Assembly (NCBI GenBank): GCA_964228885.1
Contig: CAXRCG010000064.1
Span: 1-64,000 of the forward strand
Reading direction: 5' to 3'
DNA length: 64,000 bases
Source: UBA4582 sp964228885
GTDB taxonomy: Bacteria; Pseudomonadota; Gammaproteobacteria; Pseudomonadales; Azotimanducaceae
This document shows positions 42,680-52,670 of the stretch, in pieces (the stretch's first letter is position 1; each line of letters starts with the position of its first letter). Both the position numbers and the translations under genes were made by a program. Under the pieces are notes generated by a model. That model ran no database searches. It saw nothing but the letters and a program-made list of their open reading frames with translations, and was not told the DNA's origin.

Positions 42680-44302
42680 TCAAACACCGATAGCAACACC
42701 GTCGTGCCCCGGGTCGGCACCGCCATCGAGCCAACCTTCTTCGGTTACCCGGATGCCGTGCACTGCCGCGATATCAAACGTACTCGGTTTGCGGAACACC
42801 TGGTAGCCGTCGGCTTCTAGCTCGGCCTGAATATAACGTGGGATGCGATTGGTGACGTCGATAAGATTGCTTGTTGAGGAAAAACGCGGTGCGCTGACAG
42901 CTTCGGTCATGCTCATGTCGTGATCAATGATATTGATGATCGCTTGTGTCACGCCCATGGCAATCTGCGTACCACCTGGCGCGCCGATCGCAAGCCGCAG
43001 CTGCCCATCTTTGAACGCGAGCGTTGGGCATAACGAGCTGAACCGCGCTTTTCCGGGTGCGATCGAGCCAGCACGCCCAGGACGCGGGTCAAATACCGCC
43101 ATACAGCCGTTGTACATAAAGCCGAGCCCATCGGTGATGACGCCCGAGGGCATGCCGAGTGAATGGGTCATCGTAACAGCATTGCCTTCGCCATCGATCA
43201 CGGCCACATGCGTCGTGTGTTTGGGTTCAGGCATGCCGATACGGTCAACGTGGAAGCGCTCGCCTCGATTGATCTGTTGCGCCAGTTGCGCTGCATATGT
43301 TTTTGAAGTCAGGCGCGCTAGAGGCACGCTATGAAATTCCGGATCGCCGACATGAGCATCTTTGTCTGCGGTTGCTGCTTTCATCGCTTCGCTAACAATA
43401 CGAATGTACTCTGCGGAGTTATGGCCTAGCGCCACCAAGTCAAAGTGTTCCAGTGTATTGAGCATTTGCGCGACCATGATGCCGCCGCCTGGAGGATGGT
43501 TGGTGGTCAGTGAATAGCCCCGATAGTCGAAAGCAACCGGATCGATGCGTCGGGTCGCATAGCCTTTCAGATCCCCAAGGGTAAGCAGACCGCCGTGGCT
43601 CGCGAAGTCCTCGGCAATTTGTTCAGCAATCTCGCCGCTGTAGAAGATATCTGGGCCATGCTCAGCAATACGTTCAAGCGTGACCGCCAGGTCTGGGTTC
43701 ACGACACGGTCGCCAACACGCTTTACTGAACCGTCTTCGCGAAAATAGGCTTTCGCGCCGGTTTTCGAAAAACGCAAGCGATCAGTGACGTCGACACGCC
43801 CAAAGTCACTGCCCGAGGTCCACCAGTAGTGAACGTGTGGGCGCACCACAAAGCCGGCTTTCGCATCGGCGATGGCCGGTGCGCAAATGTCTGACCAGTC
43901 GAAGGTGCCAAAGTCGCGCACGGCTTCATGGTAAGCCTTGAGACTGCCGGGCGCCGTGACGGCCTGATAGCCAAGGTCGTTAGCACTACCCTTGAGTACA
44001 AAACCAAAGCCATCGCGCGTTTCCCCTTCGATTAAGTCGGCCCACATGTCCGGGGTAGCTGCGAGCGGTGTCTTACCATGGAAATCGATACACGTGTGGA
44101 TGCCACGCTTGGGCATGTAGATCTGACAGGAGCCAAAGCCCGCAATGCCACACATCTGTGGATCAACTACGCCTTGCACAAGCGCTGCAGTAATTGCTGC
44201 GTCGATTGCGTTGCCACCGCGTGCGAGTACCTGTGCACCGGCTTCCGAAGCTTCTGGCTGAGCTGCGACGATCATTGATTTAGCGCGCTTATTTACAGGC
44301 AT
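42680..44302 (-). CDS. gamma-glutamyltransferase family protein
   Basis: An Ntn-hydrolase of 540 residues, made as a precursor that cleaves itself. The cleavage and nucleophile threonine is in KHTTHVAVID (about residue 363), and the small-subunit GGTQI oxyanion-site stretch is visible (GAPGGTQIAMGVTQ). There is no signal peptide, unlike the periplasmic E. coli Ggt, so it is likely cytoplasmic and may act on gamma-glutamyl compounds or acyl amides. It stands alone, 260 bp away from the TPP-enzyme gene. Confidence 0.9.
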   Translation of the reverse strand: MPVNKRAKSMIVAAQPEASEAGAQVLARGGNAIDAAITAALVQGVVDPQMCGIAGFGSCQIYMPKRGIHTCIDFHGKTPLAATPDMWADLIEGETRDGFGFVLKGSANDLGYQAVTAPGSLKAYHEAVRDFGTFDWSDICAPAIADAKAGFVVRPHVHYWWTSGSDFGRVDVTDRLRFSKTGAKAYFREDGSVKRVGDRVVNPDLAVTLERIAEHGPDIFYSGEIAEQIAEDFASHGGLLTLGDLKGYATRRIDPVAFDYRGYSLTTNHPPGGGIMVAQMLNTLEHFDLVALGHNSAEYIRIVSEAMKAATADKDAHVGDPEFHSVPLARLTSKTYAAQLAQQINRGERFHVDRIGMPEPKHTTHVAVIDGEGNAVTMTHSLGMPSGVITDGLGFMYNGCMAVFDPRPGRAGSIAPGKARFSSLCPTLAFKDGQLRLAIGAPGGTQIAMGVTQAIINIIDHDMSMTEAVSAPRFSSTSNLIDVTNRIPRYIQAELEADGYQVFRKPSTFDIAAVHGIRVTEEGWLDGGADPGHDGVAIGV

Positions 44303-44541
44303 GAATCTCTCCGTTAAATGATAAAAATCTACTCGAGGATATTTTGTTTAAACGCTTTTTTGAGCGCGTTCAAAATCATCTTGATTGATTTTTTCGCGAA
44401 AAACTCAAGCGCAAATGTTCAAGCATATCGATATTAATTCGATCTCATGTCAGACAAGACATTGAAGAACGCTTTATCCCCTCACTTTTACCATCATCCC
44501 TTCCGAGGATTGTACCCGATAGAACAGGCGGTTAAAGACGA

Positions 44542-46350
44542 CTAAAACCCAGCCTGGCCGCCTTCGATGGTTTCTAGCGCGTCGACATCTAACGCTTGAT
44601 ACTCCGTATTGCCTGGTAGCAGACCAAAAACCGGATCATCGAACTGGCGAATGTTATAGGCTTGCTTGCGTAGGTCACCTTTGACCATCTTAAAGGTACC
44701 CGTTACATCGATATCAGGTTGGATTCGAACAAAAACCGGCACGGCATATCCCGGCAACTCGGTCCGCAGATACTCTGAAAATGCCGCAAGATCAAGTGAT
44801 GACACGCCATCGGCTAAGGTAATGGCCGCCATACCAGCACGCCCATCGGCACCGGGTATTTCGACGCCATAAACATTACATAATTTAACCTGCGCAAAGC
44901 CATTGATAATTTCACCCACTTCGTTAGTCGAGACATTCTCTGACTTCCAACGAAACGTGTCGCCGACTCGATCAACAAACTGGTAATGCGGATAGCCCAG
45001 GCTAAAGCCAACATCGACGGTTTGCATCAAATCGCCAGAGTTGAACCAAGCGTCACCGGTTTCTAAAGCATCACGAACGATCTTTTTCTCCGTGGCTTCT
45101 GGGTCGGTATATCCCTCGAATGCTGTATCTTTAGTGATTTTACCCAGCAATAATCCAGGCTCACCCTCAGACACCAACTGACATCGACCCGCGCTGTCAC
45201 GAACGATTTCATCATTATCGACATCGTAACGGACCAAAGCGACTTCACTTGACGTCATTCCCACCGTGCAGTCTCGGTTCATCAAGTTAGCAAACGCCAC
45301 ATTGCCCTCGGATGAACCATAGAATTCTGCGACCCGCTTGATACCGAATCGTTGCTTAAAACCAGTCCATACGTCAGGTCTCAAACCGTTTCCCATCATC
45401 GAGCGTAGCGGGTTTTTATGGTCATCAGCTTTCGCTTCTGTGTTCGACAAATAGCGACATAACTCTCCAATGTAGACAAGCAACGTGCAACCCTCGTCCC
45501 TGACCTCTTGCAAGAAATTAGAGGCAGAGAATTTTCGACGGATGAACATACTTGCGCCCGACACCATGGCTGCGCCAGCGCCAACCATTAGACCAGTGCC
45601 GTGATACAAGGGTAAGCAAATATACATACGGTCTTGTTCTGAACATTTAAACCCGGCTTTGGCGGCCATATCTGCCGAGGTTAAGTACCGACGATTCGAT
45701 AGCACCGCGGCCTTCGGTAGACCGGTGGTGCCAGAGGTAAAAATATACAGCGCAACTTCACCTAACGTGGTTTCGCCTGTCCCCTCTGGGTCTTCTTCAC
45801 TGGCCTCTAGTGCGCCGGCACTCAAATTTTTCGCCCAATTGGTAGTGGGCTCCTGCCCCAGCGCGGGCACTTCGAAGTAATCTTCTCCCTCAGCTAATTC
45901 AAGATCGGCTTTGACCTCATTTAACGCGCCTGAAATTTCACTGCCGAAGATGCATTTTTTGGACTGAGTGACCGTGATGCAATGCATCAACGGCTTACCC
46001 GTTAGGTTAGTATTAATTAGACCTGCGGTCACACCAATTTTATTCAGGCCAACCAGTAATGCTAAAAACTCAATACGGTTCTCCATGATCACACTGACCG
46101 TATCACCTCTCTCGACGCCTTGACTGGTAATGTAGTGCGCATATTGATTAGCTAAAGCATTAAATTCGGCCCAAGAGACCTCTTGACCTTCAAAACGGAT
46201 TGCTGTGCGATGCCCAAAGATTTTGGCATTGGCTTCGACCCGCGCACCAATACAATCCGCAACAGAGGCTGGACGTGGAACCATGCCTTTTTTTAACTTA
46301 AGTAATGTTGGCACTTCCGACAGCACCGTAACAACATCTGCAACGCCCAT
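44542..46350 (-). CDS. long-chain acyl-CoA synthetase, FATP-like
   Basis: A protein of 602 residues of the AMP-binding superfamily. The P-loop-like motif YIFTSGTTGLPKAAVLSNRR, the A5-type motif FYGSSEGNVAF and the A8 region FVDRVGDTFRWKSENVST are those of the fatty-acid-transport-protein type of long-chain/very-long-chain acyl-CoA synthetase. It activates fatty acids with ATP and CoA at the membrane. It is the gene upstream of a large non-coding gap and the P450; no operon partner is adjacent. Confidence 0.88.
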   Translation of the reverse strand: MGVADVVTVLSEVPTLLKLKKGMVPRPASVADCIGARVEANAKIFGHRTAIRFEGQEVSWAEFNALANQYAHYITSQGVERGDTVSVIMENRIEFLALLVGLNKIGVTAGLINTNLTGKPLMHCITVTQSKKCIFGSEISGALNEVKADLELAEGEDYFEVPALGQEPTTNWAKNLSAGALEASEEDPEGTGETTLGEVALYIFTSGTTGLPKAAVLSNRRYLTSADMAAKAGFKCSEQDRMYICLPLYHGTGLMVGAGAAMVSGASMFIRRKFSASNFLQEVRDEGCTLLVYIGELCRYLSNTEAKADDHKNPLRSMMGNGLRPDVWTGFKQRFGIKRVAEFYGSSEGNVAFANLMNRDCTVGMTSSEVALVRYDVDNDEIVRDSAGRCQLVSEGEPGLLLGKITKDTAFEGYTDPEATEKKIVRDALETGDAWFNSGDLMQTVDVGFSLGYPHYQFVDRVGDTFRWKSENVSTNEVGEIINGFAQVKLCNVYGVEIPGADGRAGMAAITLADGVSSLDLAAFSEYLRTELPGYAVPVFVRIQPDIDVTGTFKMVKGDLRKQAYNIRQFDDPVFGLLPGNTEYQALDVDALETIEGGQAGF

Positions 46351-47011
46351 AACTTTCCCTTATTGAAACTCGTCAATGTTCGATGGTACAAGACCAGCGA
46401 GATCACTGCTACTAATCTGCTAAAACCCTTGAGTTGTCGATCGCTCACACAACTGAGCTAACTAGCTTGAAGCTTTTTAGGATAAGCGCGTACAACCATT
46501 CGCCCAGGTGCCTAAGCGATATCAAGCTTCAGGGTATACGCAGCAGGTGCTTAGATCGTAAGTTGGCTATCCAATAATGCCCTTGGCATGAAATGCCCGT
46601 AGCGAACCGGCGCCCTCTCCAGCAAGCGGGCGGGATTGCCCGAGGTAAACAAGCACCCAATACCTCGACTAGGCTTTCCCCACCGGCTAAAGCTTTTTAC
46701 CGAGCAATTTGATGCACATTTCTTTGGGTATTTCCAGCGAGCGAAATCGTTATCACCCCTATTAAACGGAGATGATAAGCATGCCGCGAACGAGTTAAAT
46801 GGCGCAAAATTCCCGCTGCATGGTAGAAAAAGACAGAATGATAATCGCGTCGAAACTAGGTATACGATTGATCAGGAGTCCAATTGTATATTAACGCTCA
46901 TGCTAGCCGAAACTGAAGAATTCACATTTCACGCGTTGCGCGAATGACTTCGCCAGGAGACAGTCCTTCTGTTTGCGGATGACGCACGGGTCTGTATCGG
47001 CACTCCAAACG
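46351..47011. other. intergenic region with one doubtful ORF
   Basis: A 660-bp gap lies between the acyl-CoA synthetase start and the P450 stop. The only open frame of any size is on the plus strand (46636-46947, TTG start, 103 codons, no clear Shine-Dalgarno). Its translation is acceptable in composition but matches nothing I know, so it is not annotated as a gene. No RNA or repeat was recognised. Confidence 0.4.
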
Positions 47012-48232
47012 CTATCGCGCGATAAAACGCACAGGCAAACGCTTTAACCCACTAACAAAGGTTGCATGGATCCAAGCAGGGTCGCCATTTAACTGAATGT
47101 CCGTTGTTCGCTCGAGCAGGGCCTTGTAAAACGCATTCATTTCCATTTTGGCGAGCAAATGCCCCAAGCAACGGTGCACGCCATAACCGAACGCGATTTG
47201 TTTGTTGGGTCGTCGGTCAACCTGAAACTCGAAGGGGTTGTTAAAAACTTCTTCGTCACGATTGCCAGAAGCGTACATCATCATCAAGCGATCGCCCTCT
47301 TTGATAGATCGTCCACGTAACGTGTAGTCCTCTGTCGCGGTTCTGAGGAAGTGTTTAACGGGGGTTTCCCAACGGAACATTTCTTCAATTGCGTGCGGCA
47401 ACAGACTTATGTCGTTGCGCAATTTATTCATCTGTTCAGGATTCTGCATCAACGCTAACAACCCGCCCGCTGTCGACGCGCTGGTTGTGTCATGTCCCGC
47501 GGTAGCTACAATCACGTAGTAACCTAACGCTTCCATATCTCCAATAGGTTGACCATCGATAACCGCGTTGGCAATCACACTGGCGACATCATCACCTGGA
47601 TTGGCTCTTCTATCTGCAGTCATTTGGGAAAAGTAGTTGAAGAAATCCATCATGAACTGCATCCGTTCTTCATCGCTTCCCTCGCGCTGCATGTCCGGAT
47701 CTTCAGAGCCAAATATCTCCTGAGTTAATTTGAGCATAAGTGCCTCATCTTTCTCAGGTACACCAAGTATCATCATAATCACCCGAAGTGGATACCAGAT
47801 AGCGATATCACTAACAAAGTCGCATTCACCACCCATCGCCAACATTCGATCAACAAACGTCTCTGCGATTTCAGTCACTTTCGCTTCAAGGGTTTTCAGG
47901 TTCTGGGGCATAAACCAATCCTGAGTCAATCGGCGAAATTCGGCATGTTCTGCGCCATCCATATTAATCAGTGTGCGCATCTGCACCGGATTTGCTTCAC
48001 GTATTTCTTCATCTTTTTTGCGGATGAGAACTGAATTTTGCGTATTTAGAAACTTCTCGTGCTGACGTTCGATTTCTATGATATCTGCGTGTTTGCTAAC
48101 AGCCCAGAAGGGTTTGTAGTCTTCTGTTTCGATCAATGAAACGGGATCGTTTTTGCGCATATCGGCATAAAGTGCATGCGCTTGATCAACGTCGCTCCAC
48201 ATTCGAGCACGCGTGATTTCCGAATAATCCAT
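47012..48232 (-). CDS. cytochrome P450
   Basis: A soluble bacterial P450 of 406 residues. ATG at 48232 was chosen because AGGGAGC precedes it; the frame continues to 48289 without an SD. The oxygen-binding I-helix motif ATAGHDTTSAS, the K-helix ExxR (EEMFRW), and the haem loop FGYGVHRCLG with Cys 355 are all present, so it should be active. It resembles the CYP families acting on alkanes, terpenes, steroids or fatty acids (substrate unclear). No ferredoxin or reductase gene is next to it. It lies in the slot normally filled by rRNA genes. Confidence 0.93.
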   Translation of the reverse strand: MDYSEITRARMWSDVDQAHALYADMRKNDPVSLIETEDYKPFWAVSKHADIIEIERQHEKFLNTQNSVLIRKKDEEIREANPVQMRTLINMDGAEHAEFRRLTQDWFMPQNLKTLEAKVTEIAETFVDRMLAMGGECDFVSDIAIWYPLRVIMMILGVPEKDEALMLKLTQEIFGSEDPDMQREGSDEERMQFMMDFFNYFSQMTADRRANPGDDVASVIANAVIDGQPIGDMEALGYYVIVATAGHDTTSASTAGGLLALMQNPEQMNKLRNDISLLPHAIEEMFRWETPVKHFLRTATEDYTLRGRSIKEGDRLMMMYASGNRDEEVFNNPFEFQVDRRPNKQIAFGYGVHRCLGHLLAKMEMNAFYKALLERTTDIQLNGDPAWIHATFVSGLKRLPVRFIAR

Positions 48233-48393
48233 TTTTTGCTCCCTAAAGATGTTGCTTGATCCTACCAAAGATCGAGATCGGATTAACAAGCAATTTGAAT
48301 TACAGCGAAAGATTCTGAGCGTCGCAGGAAGACCTATTGACTTTCGAGCAACCGAAACCAGCCAGGCTGCGAGCAGCTTTTAAGGAAGGAATT

Positions 48394-48469
48394 TGGTGGA
48401 GCCAGGCGGGATCGAACCGCCGACCTCCTGCGTGCAAGGCAGGCGCTCTCCCAGCTGAGCTATGGCCCC
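48394..48469 (-). tRNA. tRNA-Ala (anticodon UGC)
   Basis: The minus strand reads GGGGCCA...TGGCTCC acceptor arms, D arm with AGCTCAGCTGGGAGAGC, anticodon loop centred on TGC, T arm GGTTCGATCC and an encoded CCA (48394-48396). It is 76 nt and lies 165 bp after tRNA-Ile, which is the order found in the 16S-23S spacer. Confidence 0.97.
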
Positions 48470-48634
48470 AGTAAACACTGGATTCGAACAATAAAATTGT
48501 CCTGGGTAGTACTAATATTCTAACTCATTGCGAGCTTTTTGCATGAGCTTATTTCGTAAGCCCAATATCGAAGTCATTTCTGACTTCCCGCATGCTCGTA
48601 AACCTGAGCGAGGCGCAGTTTATCATTATCCGAT

Positions 48635-48711
<77 letters not shown>

Positions 48712-48766
48712 CAATCAAACTTTGATCGCCAATCGATTCAATTAGAGCAGGCTGGCGAGGTGGCGT

Positions 48767-48794
48767 ATTATACGCACGGTTTTCTTATTTTCAA
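48767..48794 (-). promoter_or_regulatory. promoter of the tRNA-Ile/tRNA-Ala pair
   Basis: On the minus strand TTGAAA (48789-48794) is followed after 16 bases by TATAAT (48767-48772), then ACGCCACC, a GC-rich discriminator typical of stable-RNA promoters under stringent control. The -35 box starts three bases past the tyrS stop. In relatives the same slot would be the rRNA operon promoter. Confidence 0.75.
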
Positions 48795-48796
48795 GA

Positions 48797-50092
48797 TCAG
48801 TCCATCACGATCATGTGATGATTTTTCTTACCCTTCTGAACTACGTGAAAACGACCATGTAATGCATCGGTTTTTTTCACAACATATTCTTGATCAGAGA
48901 CTTTTACTCCGTTGACTGAGACAGCATTACTCTTTATCAACTTGCGTGCCTGGCCCACTGTCACTTCTCCTCTCGGCGTTATGGCAAGTCCTGACTCGAC
49001 CAGCACATCGATAAGATTCGAATCTCGGGGAAGCTGACTGGATGGCAGCCCGTCCATCGCCAATTGCGCAAGGTCCTCTGCTTCAAGAGATGCAAGCTGA
49101 TTGGAAAACAGCGCGGTGCTGATTCGTTCGGCCGCTTCCACGCCAGCTTCACCGTGCACAAGCTTGGTGACTTCTCGCGCTAGCGCAATGTGCGCCGTTC
49201 GGCTACCGGGGTCTTGTTCATGCGCAGCCGCTAGCTGATTAATTTGTTCACGGGTCAAGAAAGTGAAGATGCCTAGGTACTTTACAACATCCGAATCCGC
49301 ACAATTGCGCCAAAACTGATAAAACATATAAGGAGAAGTTTTCTTTGGATCAATCCAGACAGCATTCCCCGCACTTTTACCAAACTTGGTGCCGTCAGCG
49401 TTCGTGATTAGTGGGTATGTTATCGCGTAGGCCTGATTGCCATTCATACGCCTTATGAGATCAATACCACTCGTAATATTTCCCCACTGGTCGCTTCCTC
49501 CCATTTGGATCGAGCAATTATGATCACGATTCAAGACAACAAAATCGTATGACTGCAAAACCATATAGCTGAATTCAGTATAGGAGATGCCCTGACTATC
49601 ATCTTCCAGCCTGCGTTTTATCGTATCCTTCTGGATCATCGCGTTTACGCTGAAATGTTTGCCGATGTCTCTAAGGTAGTCGATAACACCTATTCCTTCA
49701 GTCCAACTGGCGTTATCAACCACGATCGCTGAATTGGGCCCTCCGGAGAAATCCAAGAAGGCACTTGCTTGTTCACGAATTTTCTCGACAAAAGCCTTTA
49801 CCGTCTCCGTTGGCTTCAAATCTCGCTCTGAGGATCTTCCACCTGGATCTCCAATCATGCCAGTTGCACCACCGACCAAGAGGATGGGACGATGTCCCGC
49901 TAGCTGAAACCTCCGAAGGGCTAGCAGGGGAACGAGGTTACCGATATGCAAACTGTCGGCTGTCGGGTCGAATCCACAGTAAACTGTGCGGGCGCCAGAG
50001 CCTAAATGATATATTAGTAAGTCCTCACTACTTACCTGAGCGATTAGCCCCAACGACCGCATCTGATCTATGAGATTCTCTTCGATTTCCAT
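48797..50092 (-). CDS. tyrS: tyrosyl-tRNA synthetase
   Basis: Charges tRNA-Tyr. ATG at 50092 was selected (431 residues) because MEIEENLIDQM aligns with the usual TyrS N-terminus; the frame extends to a GTG at 50119. Class I motifs are HIGN (about 49-52) and KFGKS, and the C-terminal S4 RNA-binding domain is present (LIKSNAVSVNGVKV). The order M23 peptidase, tyrS, then stable RNA genes is the same as in Pseudomonas, except that no 16S rRNA follows. Confidence 0.97.
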   Translation of the reverse strand: MEIEENLIDQMRSLGLIAQVSSEDLLIYHLGSGARTVYCGFDPTADSLHIGNLVPLLALRRFQLAGHRPILLVGGATGMIGDPGGRSSERDLKPTETVKAFVEKIREQASAFLDFSGGPNSAIVVDNASWTEGIGVIDYLRDIGKHFSVNAMIQKDTIKRRLEDDSQGISYTEFSYMVLQSYDFVVLNRDHNCSIQMGGSDQWGNITSGIDLIRRMNGNQAYAITYPLITNADGTKFGKSAGNAVWIDPKKTSPYMFYQFWRNCADSDVVKYLGIFTFLTREQINQLAAAHEQDPGSRTAHIALAREVTKLVHGEAGVEAAERISTALFSNQLASLEAEDLAQLAMDGLPSSQLPRDSNLIDVLVESGLAITPRGEVTVGQARKLIKSNAVSVNGVKVSDQEYVVKKTDALHGRFHVVQKGKKNHHMIVMD

Positions 50093-50385
50093 AACTCTTG
50101 TCCCAGCGCTCTTTTTCACTGCGCTTTCTTTGTTAATCTACCCCTATTCCAGGGGAACAAAACCTGAGACCGATGTTTCTACATCAGGCTTCGTTGGTAG
50201 GCGAAGGGCGCAAAATACCTGATGCGGCAGGAATTACAAGGGCTGAGGCAATCTCATCCAAACTTGAACCACGACTAAAAATTTCAATTTGCCAAACAAA
50301 TAGTTTGATTTTTTGTATATTTTTTATATATTTACCACCTTTTTATAAGAAGCTACAATAAATACAACAAATAGCTTATTGCTTT

Positions 50386-51741
50386 ATGAATAAATACCCA
50401 AAAACTCACCTCAAAGTTGCGATCGCGGCAACCGTTTGCTTTCTCATTTTCATTACAGCAGTGCCTGCGAAGGAGACCAGCGATACTTCCCGCATACCTG
50501 TTTCGCTTTCCATAGCGCCAAATGAAACGCTTGCTGAGACCAGCGCAGAAGCACAGCCCGCCGCTGATTCGAAACGCGTAGCGATCGAGACTCCTGAGCC
50601 AACACCACCGGCTGCAGAGGATGAATGGGTGCACATTACCATTCGTAAGGGAGACAGCTTGGCCGCAATCTTCAACCGCGCGGGGTTATCACCGAAAGAC
50701 CTTCACGAGATCATGTCTTTGGGGAAAGAGGTCAAATCACTCAAGAAAATTCTTCCTAAGAAAGAACTGAAATTCAAGATCGATGAAACTGGCGCACTCG
50801 CAGCACTCAACTATGCTGAGAGTCCCCTGCGTTCTCTACAAATAGTAAAAACAGGCAGTCTCTTCAAAGCCCAATGGCTCAAAGCCGAAACGGAGACCAT
50901 CATTTCTTACAAGACTGCTTCGATCACTGCCGAGAAACCGTCTTTATACCACGCAGGTAAAGCTGCGGGGCTTTCAGATAATATGATCATGCAGCTGAGC
51001 AACGTGTTCCAATGGGACATCAGCTTCGCTTTGGATATACGCAAAGACGACACATTTACCGTGCTCTATGAGGATATATACGTCGATGGCGAAAAGGTAA
51101 AAGAGGGTAATATTCTTGCCGCACAATTTAACAATCTGGGGAAAAGATTCGAAGCGGTGAGATACACCGATGAATCTGGCTATTCGGACTACTACGCTCA
51201 GGACGGCGCCAGCCTGAGAAAAGCTTTTATCCGGGATCCGGTTCACTTTTCGCACGTCAGCTCAAGCTTCAACATGCGGCGCCTGCACCCAATCCACAAG
51301 CGCGTAATGCCCCATCGCGGTATTGATTACGCGGCAAAAAAAGGTACGCCAGTACTGGCAGCTGGCGACGGCAAGGTGACTATTACGCGCCAAAATAATG
51401 CCTCAGGTCGCTTTATCGTCGTGCAACATGGCCAACAATATACTACCAAATATCTGCACCTCTCGGGATTTGCTAAAGGTATCCGACCCGGTAAAACCGT
51501 CAAGCAAGGTCAGACCATTGGTTACGTTGGCGCTACTGGTTGGGCAACCGCCCCGCACTTGCACTATGAATTCCTAGTAAACGGCGTACACCGCAACCCG
51601 CGGACGGTAACGCTACCAAAGGCCGCCCCCATCAGCAAATCAGGCTTTAAAAGGTTTAAGACAATGACCCAACCCACGCTAGTTAAACTCAACTCTGTGG
51701 CTGGCAATTCAAACTACGCTTACGCACCGTTAGAAAATTAG
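50386..51741 (+). CDS. M23 family murein endopeptidase
   Basis: A cell-wall peptidase of 451 residues. Residues 1-25 are a signal anchor (TVCFLIFITAVPA). A LysM/OapA-like binding domain follows (about 78-130: ITIRKGDSLAAIFNRAGL). The LytM-type M23 domain (about 295-400) has zinc ligands His 310 and Asp 314 (MPHRGIDYAA) and His 391/His 393 (HLHYEF), so it should be active. Homologues (MepM/YebA type) cut peptidoglycan cross-links during growth. It is divergent from tyrS across an AT-rich 290-bp region and convergent with erpA, seven bases apart. Confidence 0.93.
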   Translation: MNKYPKTHLKVAIAATVCFLIFITAVPAKETSDTSRIPVSLSIAPNETLAETSAEAQPAADSKRVAIETPEPTPPAAEDEWVHITIRKGDSLAAIFNRAGLSPKDLHEIMSLGKEVKSLKKILPKKELKFKIDETGALAALNYAESPLRSLQIVKTGSLFKAQWLKAETETIISYKTASITAEKPSLYHAGKAAGLSDNMIMQLSNVFQWDISFALDIRKDDTFTVLYEDIYVDGEKVKEGNILAAQFNNLGKRFEAVRYTDESGYSDYYAQDGASLRKAFIRDPVHFSHVSSSFNMRRLHPIHKRVMPHRGIDYAAKKGTPVLAAGDGKVTITRQNNASGRFIVVQHGQQYTTKYLHLSGFAKGIRPGKTVKQGQTIGYVGATGWATAPHLHYEFLVNGVHRNPRTVTLPKAAPISKSGFKRFKTMTQPTLVKLNSVAGNSNYAYAPLEN

Positions 51742-51748
51742 ACTGTCG

Positions 51749-52105
51749 CTAAAGCGAAAAGGAATTCCCGCAGCCGCAGGTTGTCGATGCATTTGGGTTA
51801 CTTACCACAAATCGGGCACCAGACAGATCCTCTTTAAAATCCACCTCGGCACCAACGAGGTATTGAAAACTAAGCGCGTCTACAATGAGCGAAACACCAT
51901 CGTTTTCGATCAGCGTGTCATCTTCCTCGACATCTTCATCGAAGGTGAAACCGTATTCAAAACCTGAGCAGCCACCGCCCGTGACAAACACTCGCAGTTT
52001 CAGCTCGGGATTCTCTTCCTCAGCGATCAGCGCGCCCGCTTTTTGCGCTGCAGAATTGGTAAAGTTCAATCCCAGTGGGACAACAGTCTGTGGCGTATCA
52101 CTCAT
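51749..52105 (-). CDS. erpA: iron-sulfur cluster insertion protein ErpA
   Basis: An A-type carrier of 118 residues that delivers [4Fe-4S] clusters to apoproteins. The three conserved cysteines are GGGCSGFEYG and CGCGNSFSL near the C-terminus. ATG at 52105 was chosen over a TTG at 52126. It follows the bactofilin gene, with which it probably shares a transcript. Confidence 0.95.
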   Translation of the reverse strand: MSDTPQTVVPLGLNFTNSAAQKAGALIAEEENPELKLRVFVTGGGCSGFEYGFTFDEDVEEDDTLIENDGVSLIVDALSFQYLVGAEVDFKEDLSGARFVVSNPNASTTCGCGNSFSL

Positions 52106-52157
52106 TTTTGTACTCAAACTTATCAAGGTTTTCTAGATCTTTTACTGTTCTTGGCCC

Positions 52158-52667
52158 TCAGGCCATCTTACTTTTTACTGGCGTCACGTGTAATGGTGAC
52201 TTTTGCGATGCCAACGCGTCTTTAGTCTCCACTTGATCTTCGCTGTCAGTGCTATCTACCGAAGATGGTTCTGCCTTTGCTGTTATTTGTTGATTTGCTT
52301 CCTCAGCGGCACAAATCTTAACCAGTTTGCCGTCAACACGACTCCCCATCACCATTTCTATCAAGTCATAATACACATTGCCTTTGATCTCAGCTTTTGC
52401 AGCGAGTTCGACGTGTCTGTCAGAATGGATGTCACCGATAACCTTGCCATTAATAATAACGTTAGGCACATGTATCTCGCCTTCAACACGGCCTTTCTCG
52501 CTGACTGTCACCACAGCTTTTACGCCTTCCCGAGCATAGACATTTCCCGTCACAACGCCATTGATCAACAATTGATCACTAAAGTGGATATCCCCCTCTA
52601 TCTCACAATTATTAGCAACCAAGGAAACACCCGGTTCTGATTTTTTGCCACTTTGAAAAAAAGCCAT
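52158..52667 (-). CDS. bactofilin (polymer-forming cytoskeletal protein)
   Basis: A protein of 169 residues whose central beta-helix has repeated short strands (CEIEGDIHFSDQLLINGVVTG, GRVEGEIHVPNVIINGKVIG, AEIKGNVYYD). It self-assembles into filaments for scaffolding. The C-terminal 45 residues are a disordered, Ser/Glu/Lys-rich tail. It starts three bases after the stop of the upstream coiled-coil gene and is in the same operon. Confidence 0.9.
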   Translation of the reverse strand: MAFFQSGKKSEPGVSLVANNCEIEGDIHFSDQLLINGVVTGNVYAREGVKAVVTVSEKGRVEGEIHVPNVIINGKVIGDIHSDRHVELAAKAEIKGNVYYDLIEMVMGSRVDGKLVKICAAEEANQQITAKAEPSSVDSTDSEDQVETKDALASQKSPLHVTPVKSKMA

Positions 52668-52670
52668 GGG

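Noticed and set aside
46636..46947. Possible 103-codon gene
   Set aside because: TTG start, no ribosome site, no recognised sequence; noted within the intergenic entry only.
48300..48491. Open frame on the minus strand of 63 codons
   Set aside because: It overlaps tRNA-Ala and reads through the cloverleaf.
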